Shown: one piece after another, positions 43,837 to 52,478 of the stretch
How the letters are laid out: every line of letters starts with the position of its first letter
Position numbering within the stretch: the first letter of the stretch is position 1
Assembly: GCA_964507445.1 (NCBI GenBank)
Contig: CAZDQF010000009.1
Coordinates: forward strand, 62,001 to 126,000
Length of the DNA stretch: 64,000 nt
Source of the DNA: GCA-2683135 sp964507445
GTDB taxonomy: Bacteria; Planctomycetota; GCA-002687715
Reading direction: 5' to 3'
The notes under the pieces: model-generated
What the model saw: only the letters and a program-made list of their open reading frames with translations
Databases searched by the model: none
Told to the model about the DNA's origin: nothing
Made by a program: the position numbers and the translations under genes

Positions 43837-46425
43837 TCAATTTCCTTCCGGCCACCACGCCTTCAACCCGGCCATGAGGCGCTCCACCACGGCCTGTTGT
43901 GACGCCGCCTGGTCGGATTTCTCTTCCGGGTCTTTGCTGACGTCGAAGAGCTGGGGGGCTCCCTCCGTCGGTGCGATCAGCTTCCACCGGCCGTCCACGG
44001 CCCAGCGGTGGGTGAGGTTGGCCTCCGGCCGCATGATGTCCACGGCGTTGTGTCGGTAGACGCCGCCATGAAGCGGGCCGCGGTGTTTCACGGCGTCAGG
44101 GTCCAGGAGATCGATCCCCGGGAGCTCCGTCGACGGCGCAGCGCCGAGCCTGGCCAGGAGTGTGGTGACGATGTCGGTGCTGATGACGGGGGTCTGGCTG
44201 CGGCCGGGCTCGATCCTGCCCTTCCATCGCAGCACGATGGGAGTGCGCAGGCCGCCGTCGTAAGGGGATCGCTTGGAGCGGGGCGCGTATCCGCTGTTGT
44301 CCGTCCGCTGGATCCAGCCGTTGTCACAGAGGAAAACGAAGAGGGTGTCGTCGGCCAGGCCGCGAGCCTCGAGGCCGTCCATCAACTGCCCCACGCTCTC
44401 ATCGAGCCACGTGCACATGGCCCGGTACCGGGTTACGTGGATCGATTCATGAGATCCGCGGTAAGGGTCCAGGAGGCGGGGCGGGGGGTTGTGGGGACGA
44501 TGGGGGAGGAAGGGGGCGTACCAGAGGAAGAAGGGGCGGTCTTCCGCCGCGTCCACGAAGTCCCACACCTCCTGCAGCCCCTGCCTGCCGATGCGTAACC
44601 CGTCGTCTCCGTGACGGCCGCCCCGCGCCGGGACGCCGTGGGTCATGCCATGGGTGAAGCCCCCTCGTCGATAGTTGCCGAGCCACCACTTCCCCGTCTG
44701 CAGGGACCAGTACCCGCGGTCCCGGAGGATGGCGGGGAGGGTCGGGGACTCGTCGATGAGCGCCACCATCTGACGGACTTGCTGGCGGTACGCGGGGGCG
44801 TTGCGTGCGGCGCGTCGGCCCTTGGGCCGCGGTGGCTCGTTTCCGGTGACGCGGTGGCGGTGGGGCGGCAGGCCGGTGGCGAGGGAGGCGAGGGACGGGC
44901 AGCAGAGGCTGGTCGGGAGGTAACCCCGTTCGAAGACGAGGCCTTGTTTGGCCAGTTGATCCAGGCGCGGTGTGCGCACCTGATCGCTGCCCATGAACCC
45001 GTAGTCGGACCAGTGCTGATCGTCGCCGATGATCAGCACCATGTTGGGTCGATCCGAGCCCCTCCGGGCGCGGGAGCCGTCACGTTTCTCCCGATAACGC
45101 TCTCGCAGGGTGTCGCACCGTGCCCGCAGCTTCCACAGGGTGGGGTAGGCGTCCTTGCGCGCGGCCAGGTTAGTCGACTCTGTAGGGTCGTTCTCGAGGT
45201 CGTAGAGCTCTTCAAACGGAGGGTCCTGTTCGAAGTAGCGGCTGTACTTGAACCGCTGGGTGCGTACGCCCTCCAGCTTGGGGATGCTCTTGTGGTTGAA
45301 GAGGTGCTCGAAGAAGAAGTCCTCTCGCCAGCCTTCCGCCTCGTCGCGAGCGGCATCCAGCAGGCTGCGGCCCTGGTTGTCGGCGGGCGGTGGTGTCCCC
45401 GCCAGCTCGCAGATGGTGGCTGGGATGTCGACGTTGAGGACCGTGTGGTCGCGGGTCGCGCCCTTCGGGGTCCCCGTCAGGCCGCGGATGATCAGGGGCA
45501 CCCGGAGGGAGGCCTCGTAGGGCAGCCACTTGCCGGCGAAGCCCCGGTCTCCGAGGAAGTAGCCGTTGTCGCTGGTGAAGATCACCACGGTCTCGTCGGA
45601 CTGCCCCCGGTCCGATACCGCGCGCAGGATCTCGCCGATGTTGCGGTCCACGCCGGTGATCATGCGCCAGTAGCCCTTGGTCATACGCTGGCGCTTGGCC
45701 TCATCGTCGAAGCGCCACTTCCACCGAATCCGACACAGGGATTCGCGGATGAACGCTGGCTGGCTGTTGAAGAACTCGGGGGAGGCATGAGGTGGGGGAG
45801 GGACGTTCACATCGTCGTAGAGGCCGTCCTCCGACGGGGGCCAGATGTACTGGTCCTTGTTGGGGTCTTCGGCGTGGGGGGCGTTGAACGCCACGGTGAG
45901 GGCCCACGGGCGGTCCGCGGGGGCAGACTGGATGAACTCGCGGGCGTCATCACCGGTGATGTCCGTGAGGTGCCGGGTGGACCCGTCCGGCTGCTTCTTC
46001 ATGTAGGGGGCGCCGCGAGGGCGGAAGACGTGGAACATCTCCTTCGCCGCGCCTTTCTCCACCCGCACGCCGAACTTCCCCACGTGCCCCGTGCGGTATC
46101 CCGCGTTGCGCAAGCGTCGAGGCCAGGACCCGTCCGTGAACCGGCGCTGCAACGGGGGCGTGCCGAAGGTGTAGCCGTGGGTGCGTTCAAAGCAGCCCGT
46201 GAGCAGGCTGGCCCGGCTGGCGGCGCAGATGGAGGTGGTGACGAAGGCCTGACGGAAGCGGACCCCTTCGGCGGCGAGGGAGTCCATGACCGGGGTCTTC
46301 AGGTGGGGATGGAGCAGCCCCAGGTGATCCCAGCGCTGGTCATCCGTGACGATGAGCAGGATGTTGGGGCGTTGCTGGGCGGCGATCAGCGTCGGCAACA
46401 AAGCGAGTAAGACAGCTCGAAACAT
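43837..46425 (-). CDS. Secreted tandem sulfatase (two sulfatase domains)
   Basis: This 862-residue protein is two alkaline-phosphatase-fold sulfatases in one chain. After a signal peptide (MFRAVLLALLPTLIAAQ) the first (about 19-445) has metal Asp28-Asp29 in LIVTDDQRW and the formylglycine motif CAASR at C67. The second (about 458-862) restarts with RPNMVLIIGDDQHW and has CCPSLASLATG near 506. There the Arg of CxPSR is Leu, a variant I recall from planctomycete sulfatases. Both Cys would need formylglycine-generating enzyme to be active. Sulfated polysaccharides are the usual planctomycete substrates; two domains may remove two kinds of sulfate. It is divergent from the DUF1549 gene. Confidence 0.9.
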   Translation of the reverse strand: MFRAVLLALLPTLIAAQQRPNILLIVTDDQRWDHLGLLHPHLKTPVMDSLAAEGVRFRQAFVTTSICAASRASLLTGCFERTHGYTFGTPPLQRRFTDGSWPRRLRNAGYRTGHVGKFGVRVEKGAAKEMFHVFRPRGAPYMKKQPDGSTRHLTDITGDDAREFIQSAPADRPWALTVAFNAPHAEDPNKDQYIWPPSEDGLYDDVNVPPPPHASPEFFNSQPAFIRESLCRIRWKWRFDDEAKRQRMTKGYWRMITGVDRNIGEILRAVSDRGQSDETVVIFTSDNGYFLGDRGFAGKWLPYEASLRVPLIIRGLTGTPKGATRDHTVLNVDIPATICELAGTPPPADNQGRSLLDAARDEAEGWREDFFFEHLFNHKSIPKLEGVRTQRFKYSRYFEQDPPFEELYDLENDPTESTNLAARKDAYPTLWKLRARCDTLRERYREKRDGSRARRGSDRPNMVLIIGDDQHWSDYGFMGSDQVRTPRLDQLAKQGLVFERGYLPTSLCCPSLASLATGLPPHRHRVTGNEPPRPKGRRAARNAPAYRQQVRQMVALIDESPTLPAILRDRGYWSLQTGKWWLGNYRRGGFTHGMTHGVPARGGRHGDDGLRIGRQGLQEVWDFVDAAEDRPFFLWYAPFLPHRPHNPPPRLLDPYRGSHESIHVTRYRAMCTWLDESVGQLMDGLEARGLADDTLFVFLCDNGWIQRTDNSGYAPRSKRSPYDGGLRTPIVLRWKGRIEPGRSQTPVISTDIVTTLLARLGAAPSTELPGIDLLDPDAVKHRGPLHGGVYRHNAVDIMRPEANLTHRWAVDGRWKLIAPTEGAPQLFDVSKDPEEKSDQAASQQAVVERLMAGLKAWWPEGN

Positions 46426-46625
46426 GGCACAATGGTACGCAATTCCCTTTGTTTCCGTGACTTGGGGGAATTCGCCGGTGCTTCGGTGGCGGAGTCGCCG
46501 GGGTCCATGGCCGGCGGTCGTGAGAACGACAAGAACAAGGGGCGGCTCTCGGTGAAACCGCGGGCCGCTTCGTGCGTAGTAACTGTGGTGCTTCGGGGAG
46601 AGCCCCCGGGGTACGGAGAACTCGG
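46426..46625. promoter_or_regulatory. Divergent promoter region, sulfatase / DUF1549 genes
   Basis: Two hundred bases separate the sulfatase start from the plus-strand DUF1549 gene, so two promoters are expected. Short open frames cross it but none has family features. No terminator or operator palindrome was seen. Purine-rich ACGGAGAA lies just ahead of ATG 46626. Confidence 0.4.
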
Positions 46626-48737
46626 ATGAGGTACCAGATGCTGAAGATCGCGCTCCCCGGTTTCACCGCGGCGCTGCTGGCGCTGTTCGCGGGAGACCCC
46701 TCGATGTCGTCGGACCCATCGTCGGTCTCCGTCCAGAAGCGGGCGGAGAGCATCGACCGACTGGTGGAGGCGGATCTGAGGCAGGCGGGGGTGCGCCCCA
46801 ATCGCCTGACGGACGACGCCACGTTCGTCCGCCGAACCTACCTCACCCTGGTGGGGCGGATCCCCACCTCCGAGGAGACCCGCGCCTTCACGAAGAACCG
46901 GGCCCGGGACAAGCGCTCCAGGTTGATTGACGACCTCCTCGCCTCCCCCGGACACGCCAGCCGCATGTTCAACTGGTGGGCCGATCTGCTGCGGGTCAAG
47001 ACCCGTTTGAACCGTCGCATCTCCGGTGAACCCTTCATGCACTGGATCAAGCAGTCCGTGGAGGACAACAAGCCCTACGACCGGATGGTCTTCGAGATGC
47101 TCGTCGCGGAGGGCGCCGCCCACAAGGAGGGCAACGGCGCCACCGGTTACTACATGCGCGATCGCGGCATGCCTGAGGGCAACATGGCCAACACGGTCCG
47201 CGTCTTCCTCGGCACGCGGCTCGAGTGCGCTCAGTGTCACAACCACCCCTTCGACAAGTGGACGCAGAAGCAGTTCTTCGAGATGGCTGCGTTCACCGGG
47301 GGCATGCAGTACAGCGTCGCCGGCCGCAACCAGACCGCCGAGTTGCGTCGTGTCCGCAACCTCATGTCCGAGGTCCGCGAGACCCACGGCGAGCGGGCCG
47401 TCCGCGGCGTGCAACGGACCTTGATCCGCCCTCAGCTCGAGGGCGTCCGGGGCACGGGCACGGGCCTCGCCCGGCTGCCGAAGGAGTACCAGTACGACGA
47501 CGCCGCTCCTCGCTCCATCGTCGTCGCTCATGCCATCTTCGGTGACTCCCCGGAGGTCAAGGCGAAGCCGGTGGAGCCCCGTCGTCGTCGCCGCGCCAAC
47601 CGGAGGCAGGGCAACAACCGTCGCCGCGGGCCGCGTGACAACTTCCCCCAGCTCGGCTCGCGGGAGCAGTACGCCCAGTGGCTGACCTCGTCGGATAACG
47701 ACCTGTTCAAGAAGGTCATCGCCAACCGCATGTGGAAGTTCGCCATGGGCGTCGGCCTGATCGAGCCGGTGGACGACATCCGGCAGGACACCAAGCCCTC
47801 GAACCCTGAGCTGATGGCGGAGCTGGAGCAGCTGGTGGTGGACGCGGAGTTCGATCTCCGTCAGGTCCTTCGGGTGCTGCTCAACACCGACGCGTGGCAA
47901 CGGGAGGCGGCCACGGAGGAGTACGTGCCCGGTCAGTCGTTCTGCTTCACCGGGCCGCTGGTGAACCGCATGACGGCGGAGCAGGTGTGGGACTCCATGC
48001 TCACCCTGGTGATGGCCGATCCTGACGCCACCCTCGGCGCGACGGACGAGAAGGCCCGGGCCGTCTACGACCGGTTCAGCAGCATCGCGGACATGTCCGA
48101 CGCAGATCTCAAGGAGACCATCAACCGGGCCGCCCTGCGGTACTCGAACCCGGAGAAGTTCCGGCAGATGCAGCGGCAAGAGCGGGAGCAGCGCAGCAGG
48201 GAGCAGCGCCGCAAGATCAGGCCCTTGTTGGCGAAGCTGCGCCAGGCCCAGAAGCGCAAGGACCCCACCGCGGTGGCGCGCATCAAGGGCGAGTTGAAGG
48301 AGATGGGTGTGGACCCGGATCGTCGTCGTCGGCCCGGCCGACGGCGGGGTGCCGCCGGCCGGACGGAGCTGCGCCGGGCATCGGCCCTGCCACAGCCGGC
48401 TCCGAACGGTCACTTCCTGAGAGAGTTCGGCCAGTCCGATCGTGAGCAGATCCAGACCTCCCACACGGACGCCAGTGTGCCGCAGGTGCTCAGCCTGATG
48501 AACGGCTTCGTGGAGGACTACGTCCTCGCGCCCGCCTCGGTCGTGATGTCCGAGGTCAACGGCGCGGTGGGCGTGAACGGGAAGATCAAGGCCGCCTACA
48601 TGGCGGTCCTCAATCGGAAGCCTTCGGGCAGTGAGCTCGCGCTCTGGCGCAACGACCTCTCCCGAGACGTGGCCCAGGGCACGCGGGACCTGGTGTGGAC
48701 GTTGGTCAACACCCACGAATTCCGCTTCGTGCAGTGA
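46626..48737 (+). CDS. DUF1549/DUF1553 planctomycete protein
   Basis: The start is ATG 46626, which gives a hydrophobic export or anchor segment (MLKIALPGFTAALLALFAG) and 703 residues. DUF1549 (about 40-230) includes the CxxCH element CAQCHNHPFDKWTQ, and DUF1553 fills the C-terminal part (NRMWKFAMGVGLIEPVDDIR, HEFRFVQ). Two very basic insertions are unusual: RRRRRANRRQGNNRRRGPR near 320, and a long charged helix near 520-570 (EREQRSREQRRK...). The function of the family is unknown; it nearly always precedes a DUF1501 gene, as here 17 bases downstream. The N-terminal PSCyt1 cytochrome domain usual in relatives is absent but appears as a separate gene two positions on. Confidence 0.85.
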   Translation: MRYQMLKIALPGFTAALLALFAGDPSMSSDPSSVSVQKRAESIDRLVEADLRQAGVRPNRLTDDATFVRRTYLTLVGRIPTSEETRAFTKNRARDKRSRLIDDLLASPGHASRMFNWWADLLRVKTRLNRRISGEPFMHWIKQSVEDNKPYDRMVFEMLVAEGAAHKEGNGATGYYMRDRGMPEGNMANTVRVFLGTRLECAQCHNHPFDKWTQKQFFEMAAFTGGMQYSVAGRNQTAELRRVRNLMSEVRETHGERAVRGVQRTLIRPQLEGVRGTGTGLARLPKEYQYDDAAPRSIVVAHAIFGDSPEVKAKPVEPRRRRRANRRQGNNRRRGPRDNFPQLGSREQYAQWLTSSDNDLFKKVIANRMWKFAMGVGLIEPVDDIRQDTKPSNPELMAELEQLVVDAEFDLRQVLRVLLNTDAWQREAATEEYVPGQSFCFTGPLVNRMTAEQVWDSMLTLVMADPDATLGATDEKARAVYDRFSSIADMSDADLKETINRAALRYSNPEKFRQMQRQEREQRSREQRRKIRPLLAKLRQAQKRKDPTAVARIKGELKEMGVDPDRRRRPGRRRGAAGRTELRRASALPQPAPNGHFLREFGQSDREQIQTSHTDASVPQVLSLMNGFVEDYVLAPASVVMSEVNGAVGVNGKIKAAYMAVLNRKPSGSELALWRNDLSRDVAQGTRDLVWTLVNTHEFRFVQ

Positions 48738-48754
48738 GCAGGGAGGAAGAGCAC

Positions 48755-50050
48755 ATGGACCTTCGTGACAGCATCCACGGCGCCGACGATGTCTCCCGGC
48801 GCGCATTCCTGTCGGGAGCTGCCGGCTCCCTCCTGGGGCTCGGGGCCATGCCCCTGCTGTCCCACGCGTCGGCCATCGCCCCTCTGGGCGCGGGACGACG
48901 CAGCCCGGCCAAGAACGTGATCTACCTGTTCATGGCGGGGGGGATGACCCACCTGGACACCTTCGATCTGAAGCCTGGGGCGGAGACCCAGGGGCCCACC
49001 GAGGCCATCAAGACCAGCGGTGACGAGGTCCTCCTCTCCTCTCATATGAAGTACCTGGCCCGACACATGGACAAGTGTGTGGTGGTCAACTCCATGTCGT
49101 CTACCCAGGGCGCGCACGCTCAGGGTCAGTACTTCATGCACACCAGCTACGAGCCTCGGGGCACCATCGCCCACGCCAGCATGGGTAGCTGGGTCAGCCG
49201 CCTTGGCGGGCGCCTCAACGACACCCTGCCCGGATACGTGACCGTCGGCGGTGGCCGATACACCTCCGCCGGTTGGATGGAGTCGGCCCACGCGCCTCTC
49301 CCCATCGGGGACCCGCAGGACGGGCTGGCGAACAGCACCTGCTCCGAGGACGTCTCGGACAAGGACTTCAAGCGCCGCATGAGCCGCCTCGCCAAGATGA
49401 ACGAGGCCTTCGCCTCGCGCTACAAGAGCAAGCAGGTGCGCTCCTACGCCGACATGTATGAGCAGGCGGTGAAGCTGATGGGGTCTGAAGACCTGGCGGC
49501 GTTCGACGTGACCAAGGAGTCGGACTCCATCAAGGAGGCCTATGGCGACAGTCGCTTCGGGCGGGGTTGCCTGCTGGCCCGTCGTCTGGTGGAGCACGGG
49601 GTGCGCTTCGTGGAGGTGGTCAGCGGCGGCTGGGACACCCACAACGACAACTTCGACGAGATGGAAGAGAAGCTGCCGCCCCTGGACAGGGCCGTCGCGG
49701 CGTTGCTCTCTGATCTCGACGCGCGCGGGCTGCTGGACGAGACCCTGGTGGTCCTGACCACGGAGTTCGGCCGCACCCCTGACATCACCGCCAACCGCGG
49801 CAACGGCCGTAACCACTACCCCAAGGCCTTCTCAGCCATGTTGGCCGGTGGTGGCGTCCAGGGCGGTCAGCGCTACGGCAAGACCGACGCCGAGGGCCGC
49901 GAGGTGATCGAGAACAAGGTCCTCGTCCCGGACTTCAACGCGACCATCGCCTACGCGCTGGGCCTGCCGACGGACAAGGTGCTGCATTCGCCTTCCGGTC
50001 GACCCTTCCAGATCGCACACAAGGGCAAGCCGGTCACGTCCATCTTCTGA
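48755..50050 (+). CDS. DUF1501 secreted protein (sulfatase/phosphatase-like fold)
   Basis: A 431-residue protein starting at ATG 48755 behind GGGAGGAAGAG. SRRAFLSGAAGSLLGLGAMPLL is a twin-arginine signal (SRRAFL), so it should be exported folded. The DUF1501 core is visible: KNVIYLFMAGGMTHLDTFDLKPG, SSHMKYLARHMDK, FVEVVSGGWDTHNDN and TEFGRTPDI, all at the places where alkaline-phosphatase-superfamily enzymes bind metal (Asp/His). The biochemical role of DUF1501 proteins is not established. It is the usual partner of the DUF1549/DUF1553 protein upstream and is followed after 12 bases by a cytochrome-domain protein, forming one operon. Confidence 0.88.
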   Translation: MDLRDSIHGADDVSRRAFLSGAAGSLLGLGAMPLLSHASAIAPLGAGRRSPAKNVIYLFMAGGMTHLDTFDLKPGAETQGPTEAIKTSGDEVLLSSHMKYLARHMDKCVVVNSMSSTQGAHAQGQYFMHTSYEPRGTIAHASMGSWVSRLGGRLNDTLPGYVTVGGGRYTSAGWMESAHAPLPIGDPQDGLANSTCSEDVSDKDFKRRMSRLAKMNEAFASRYKSKQVRSYADMYEQAVKLMGSEDLAAFDVTKESDSIKEAYGDSRFGRGCLLARRLVEHGVRFVEVVSGGWDTHNDNFDEMEEKLPPLDRAVAALLSDLDARGLLDETLVVLTTEFGRTPDITANRGNGRNHYPKAFSAMLAGGGVQGGQRYGKTDAEGREVIENKVLVPDFNATIAYALGLPTDKVLHSPSGRPFQIAHKGKPVTSIF

Positions 50051-50062
50051 TTGGAGGGAGCC

Positions 50063-51085
50063 ATGCGTTGGATCATGATGACGAGCTTCGTGCTCGTGGC
50101 GGCGAGCGGTCTGCGTGGGCAGGAACCGGTGGACTTCCAGGCGGATGTGTGGCCGATCCTCGAGAGGTCCTGCCTGGAGTGCCACCGCTCTCCTTACAAG
50201 GACGATCGGGGGCGCACCCGCAACCCCAAGGGCGGCCTGCGCCTCGATGGGAAGAACGGGATCCTGGTGGGGGGCAACACCGAGAAGGTGGTCCGGCCCG
50301 GTGACCCGGCGGACAGCCTGCTGTTCATCCTGACCACCCTGGAGCCCGGCGACGACAACTTCATGCCGCGGAACCGCAAGGCCCTGACCCTGTCGGAGCA
50401 GAGCGTGTTGGAGCGGTGGATCAAGGAAGGGGCTTCGTTCGGGTCCTGGGTTGGCACCGGTGGCCCCGAACCGAGGCCGGACGTCGGACGCGAGGAGGTG
50501 GAGGTCACGATCCCCGTGGTCCTGCAGCCCGTCGCGCGCCTCGGCGAGGGCCTGGAGCCGCTGCCGTCTTCGGTGATCACCAAGGCTTCCGGCGGCATCG
50601 CCCGCATCACCCCGGTGGTCAAGGAGAGTCCCTTGGTACGGGTGGCGTATTACGGCAACGAGCGCTCCCTGGACGACCGGTCCATCGGAGCCCTGGCCTC
50701 GATCCAGGGCCGCGTCACCCAGCTGATCCTGGCTCGCACGGGCATCACGGATAGGGGCCTGGGATCCGTGGCGGGGATGAAGCGGCTGACGAAGCTGGAC
50801 CTCCGTCAGACCGCCGTGACCGACAAGGGGTTGGCCCGTCTCTCCTCCCTTCCGGAGCTACGAACCCTGAACCTCTTCGGCACCGCCGTGACGGACAAGG
50901 GGCTGCAGCACCTGGCGAAGATCAAGACCCTCGAGCGGGTGACCCTGTGGGAGACCAAGGTGACGGATGAAGGCGTCGCCCGTCTCCAGGAGGCGCTGCC
51001 CCATGTCCGCGTGGTGCGGGTCCTGGTGCTGCCGCCGCCAGAGGCGGAGCCCCGCGACGGAAACCGCCGGCGTCGCCGCCGGTGA
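50063..51085 (+). CDS. PSCyt1 cytochrome-domain protein with leucine-rich repeats
   Basis: A 340-residue protein behind a good ribosome-binding site (GGAGGGAGCC). A signal peptide (MRWIMMTSFVLVAASGLRG) precedes a planctomycete cytochrome C domain (about 20-125) with the heme motif CLECH and a later MPRNRK that could give the axial Met. The second half has three to four leucine-rich repeats of the TDKGL type (about 235-315: TKLDLRQTAVTDKGLARL, RTLNLFGTAVTDKGLQHL). It ends in an Arg-rich tail (GNRRRRRR). Together with the two upstream genes it supplies the cytochrome part that second-copy relatives carry fused. Probably periplasmic electron transfer or heme binding plus protein binding; inference only. 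Confidence 0.8.
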   Translation: MRWIMMTSFVLVAASGLRGQEPVDFQADVWPILERSCLECHRSPYKDDRGRTRNPKGGLRLDGKNGILVGGNTEKVVRPGDPADSLLFILTTLEPGDDNFMPRNRKALTLSEQSVLERWIKEGASFGSWVGTGGPEPRPDVGREEVEVTIPVVLQPVARLGEGLEPLPSSVITKASGGIARITPVVKESPLVRVAYYGNERSLDDRSIGALASIQGRVTQLILARTGITDRGLGSVAGMKRLTKLDLRQTAVTDKGLARLSSLPELRTLNLFGTAVTDKGLQHLAKIKTLERVTLWETKVTDEGVARLQEALPHVRVVRVLVLPPPEAEPRDGNRRRRRR

Positions 51086-51153
51086 GCACGCCGGTTCGGG
51101 GGTGGGCCCCGCCGCGTTGGTGTCGCTGAGTCCGGTCGTGCTAGACTCCCTCC

Positions 51154-52434
51154 ATGCTGCGGTTGATGGTGATCGTGCTCTGGGCGGCCGTCATGGTCTG
51201 CCCGGCGGTGCTTGACGGGAATAAGCGTCCGGTGGTGCACGCCGCCGCGTTGGCGGCGGCGGTGTGGTTCGGATGTTGGGGTGCGGCCGCATTGGTCCGT
51301 GGCTGGTCGGTGGGCGTCCTCCTCAAGCGGTTCCTGGCGGCGTCCGTCGCCGTGGGGGTCGTGGTGGGAGCGGCGGAGCTGGCCGTAGGCTTCGGCGTGG
51401 TCGACTTCCGACGCCTCCTGGGACCGCCGGTGACCGACTCCTGGTTGCAGCCGCACAACACGGATCACCCCACCCTCCTCCACGTCCACAGGCCCGGCGT
51501 GCGGATCCGACTTACCCAGGAGGGAGGGGACCTGGCTCAGTTCGGAGGCGTGGAACCGGTCCGCACCTATCACCATGACGTGGCCTACGACCACCGCGGC
51601 TTTCGCAACCCGCCGGATCTCCACAAGGCGCCGGTGGTGGTCCTGGGGGACTCGTTCGTGGAGGGAGCGGAGGTGGCGGCGGACGCCTTGTGCACCCACC
51701 GCCTGTCCCTGGAACTGGCGGCGCCCGTGGCCAACTTCGGCCAGAGCCACTACGGCCCGCAGCAGGCGCTGGAGACCCTGAGGCTGTTCGGCGCGGACTG
51801 CGAGCCGAAGGTCTGTGTGTGGGTGTTCTTCGAGGGCAACGACCTGTGGGACACGTTGCGCTACGACCGGACCATGAGAGGCTGGGAGAAGGAGCGGCAC
51901 GAGCTCCACTCCTTCTGGAACCGGTCCCTCACCCGGAACCTCATTCAACGACTGCGTTGGTGGCTCAAGTCCCGGCCGGTGGACGGGGAGCCGAGGGTCC
52001 GAACGGTCCTCATCGAGGGGCGGCCGCTCCACTTCGCCTCACGGCAGAACGGGAAGGCCATCAGCCCTGCGGACGAGACCGCCCTGGTCCGGCTTGGTGA
52101 GGTGTTCGAGCAGGCCGCGCGCTTCTGCCAGGAGCGCGGCGTCCGTCCCGTGTTCGTCTTCAATCCGACCAAGTACAGGGTCTACGGGCCATCGATTCGA
52201 TTCGACCAGGAGGTAGCCGTGCCCTGGGTGATCAGCGACCTGCCGGAGCGCATCCGGGGACTGGTGAGCGGACTCCCGGGGTCTCCGGCCTACCTGGATC
52301 TCACCCCGGCCATGGAGCGGGCCGTCGCGTCCGGCCAGTGGCCCTACCTGCCGGACGACACCCACTGGTCCGAGGTGGGCCACGGGATCTTCGCCTCCGA
52401 GGTCGCCGAGGTGGTGCGGCCCTTGCTCAAGTAG
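51154..52434 (+). CDS. Membrane-anchored SGNH-hydrolase-like protein
   Basis: The 426-residue product begins with two or three hydrophobic segments (about 1-20, 27-50, 62-82), then an extracytoplasmic domain. GDSF at 165-168 (VVVLGDSFVEG), FFEGNDLWD as the Gly/Asn block, and DDTHWSEVGH (about 401-410) as the Asp/His pair give the SGNH hydrolase/AlgX-like layout. Such proteins move or remove acyl (often acetyl) groups on polysaccharides or lipids. It sits between the first DUF1501 group and the second DUF1549 gene, but with a 68-base gap and without shared features, so functional linkage is open. The assignment to a precise SGNH subfamily is unsure. Confidence 0.72.
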   Translation: MLRLMVIVLWAAVMVCPAVLDGNKRPVVHAAALAAAVWFGCWGAAALVRGWSVGVLLKRFLAASVAVGVVVGAAELAVGFGVVDFRRLLGPPVTDSWLQPHNTDHPTLLHVHRPGVRIRLTQEGGDLAQFGGVEPVRTYHHDVAYDHRGFRNPPDLHKAPVVVLGDSFVEGAEVAADALCTHRLSLELAAPVANFGQSHYGPQQALETLRLFGADCEPKVCVWVFFEGNDLWDTLRYDRTMRGWEKERHELHSFWNRSLTRNLIQRLRWWLKSRPVDGEPRVRTVLIEGRPLHFASRQNGKAISPADETALVRLGEVFEQAARFCQERGVRPVFVFNPTKYRVYGPSIRFDQEVAVPWVISDLPERIRGLVSGLPGSPAYLDLTPAMERAVASGQWPYLPDDTHWSEVGHGIFASEVAEVVRPLLK

Positions 52435-52478
52435 GTCCCCGGTGGTGATGGACCAACGGGGTCGGGTACCATGACGCG

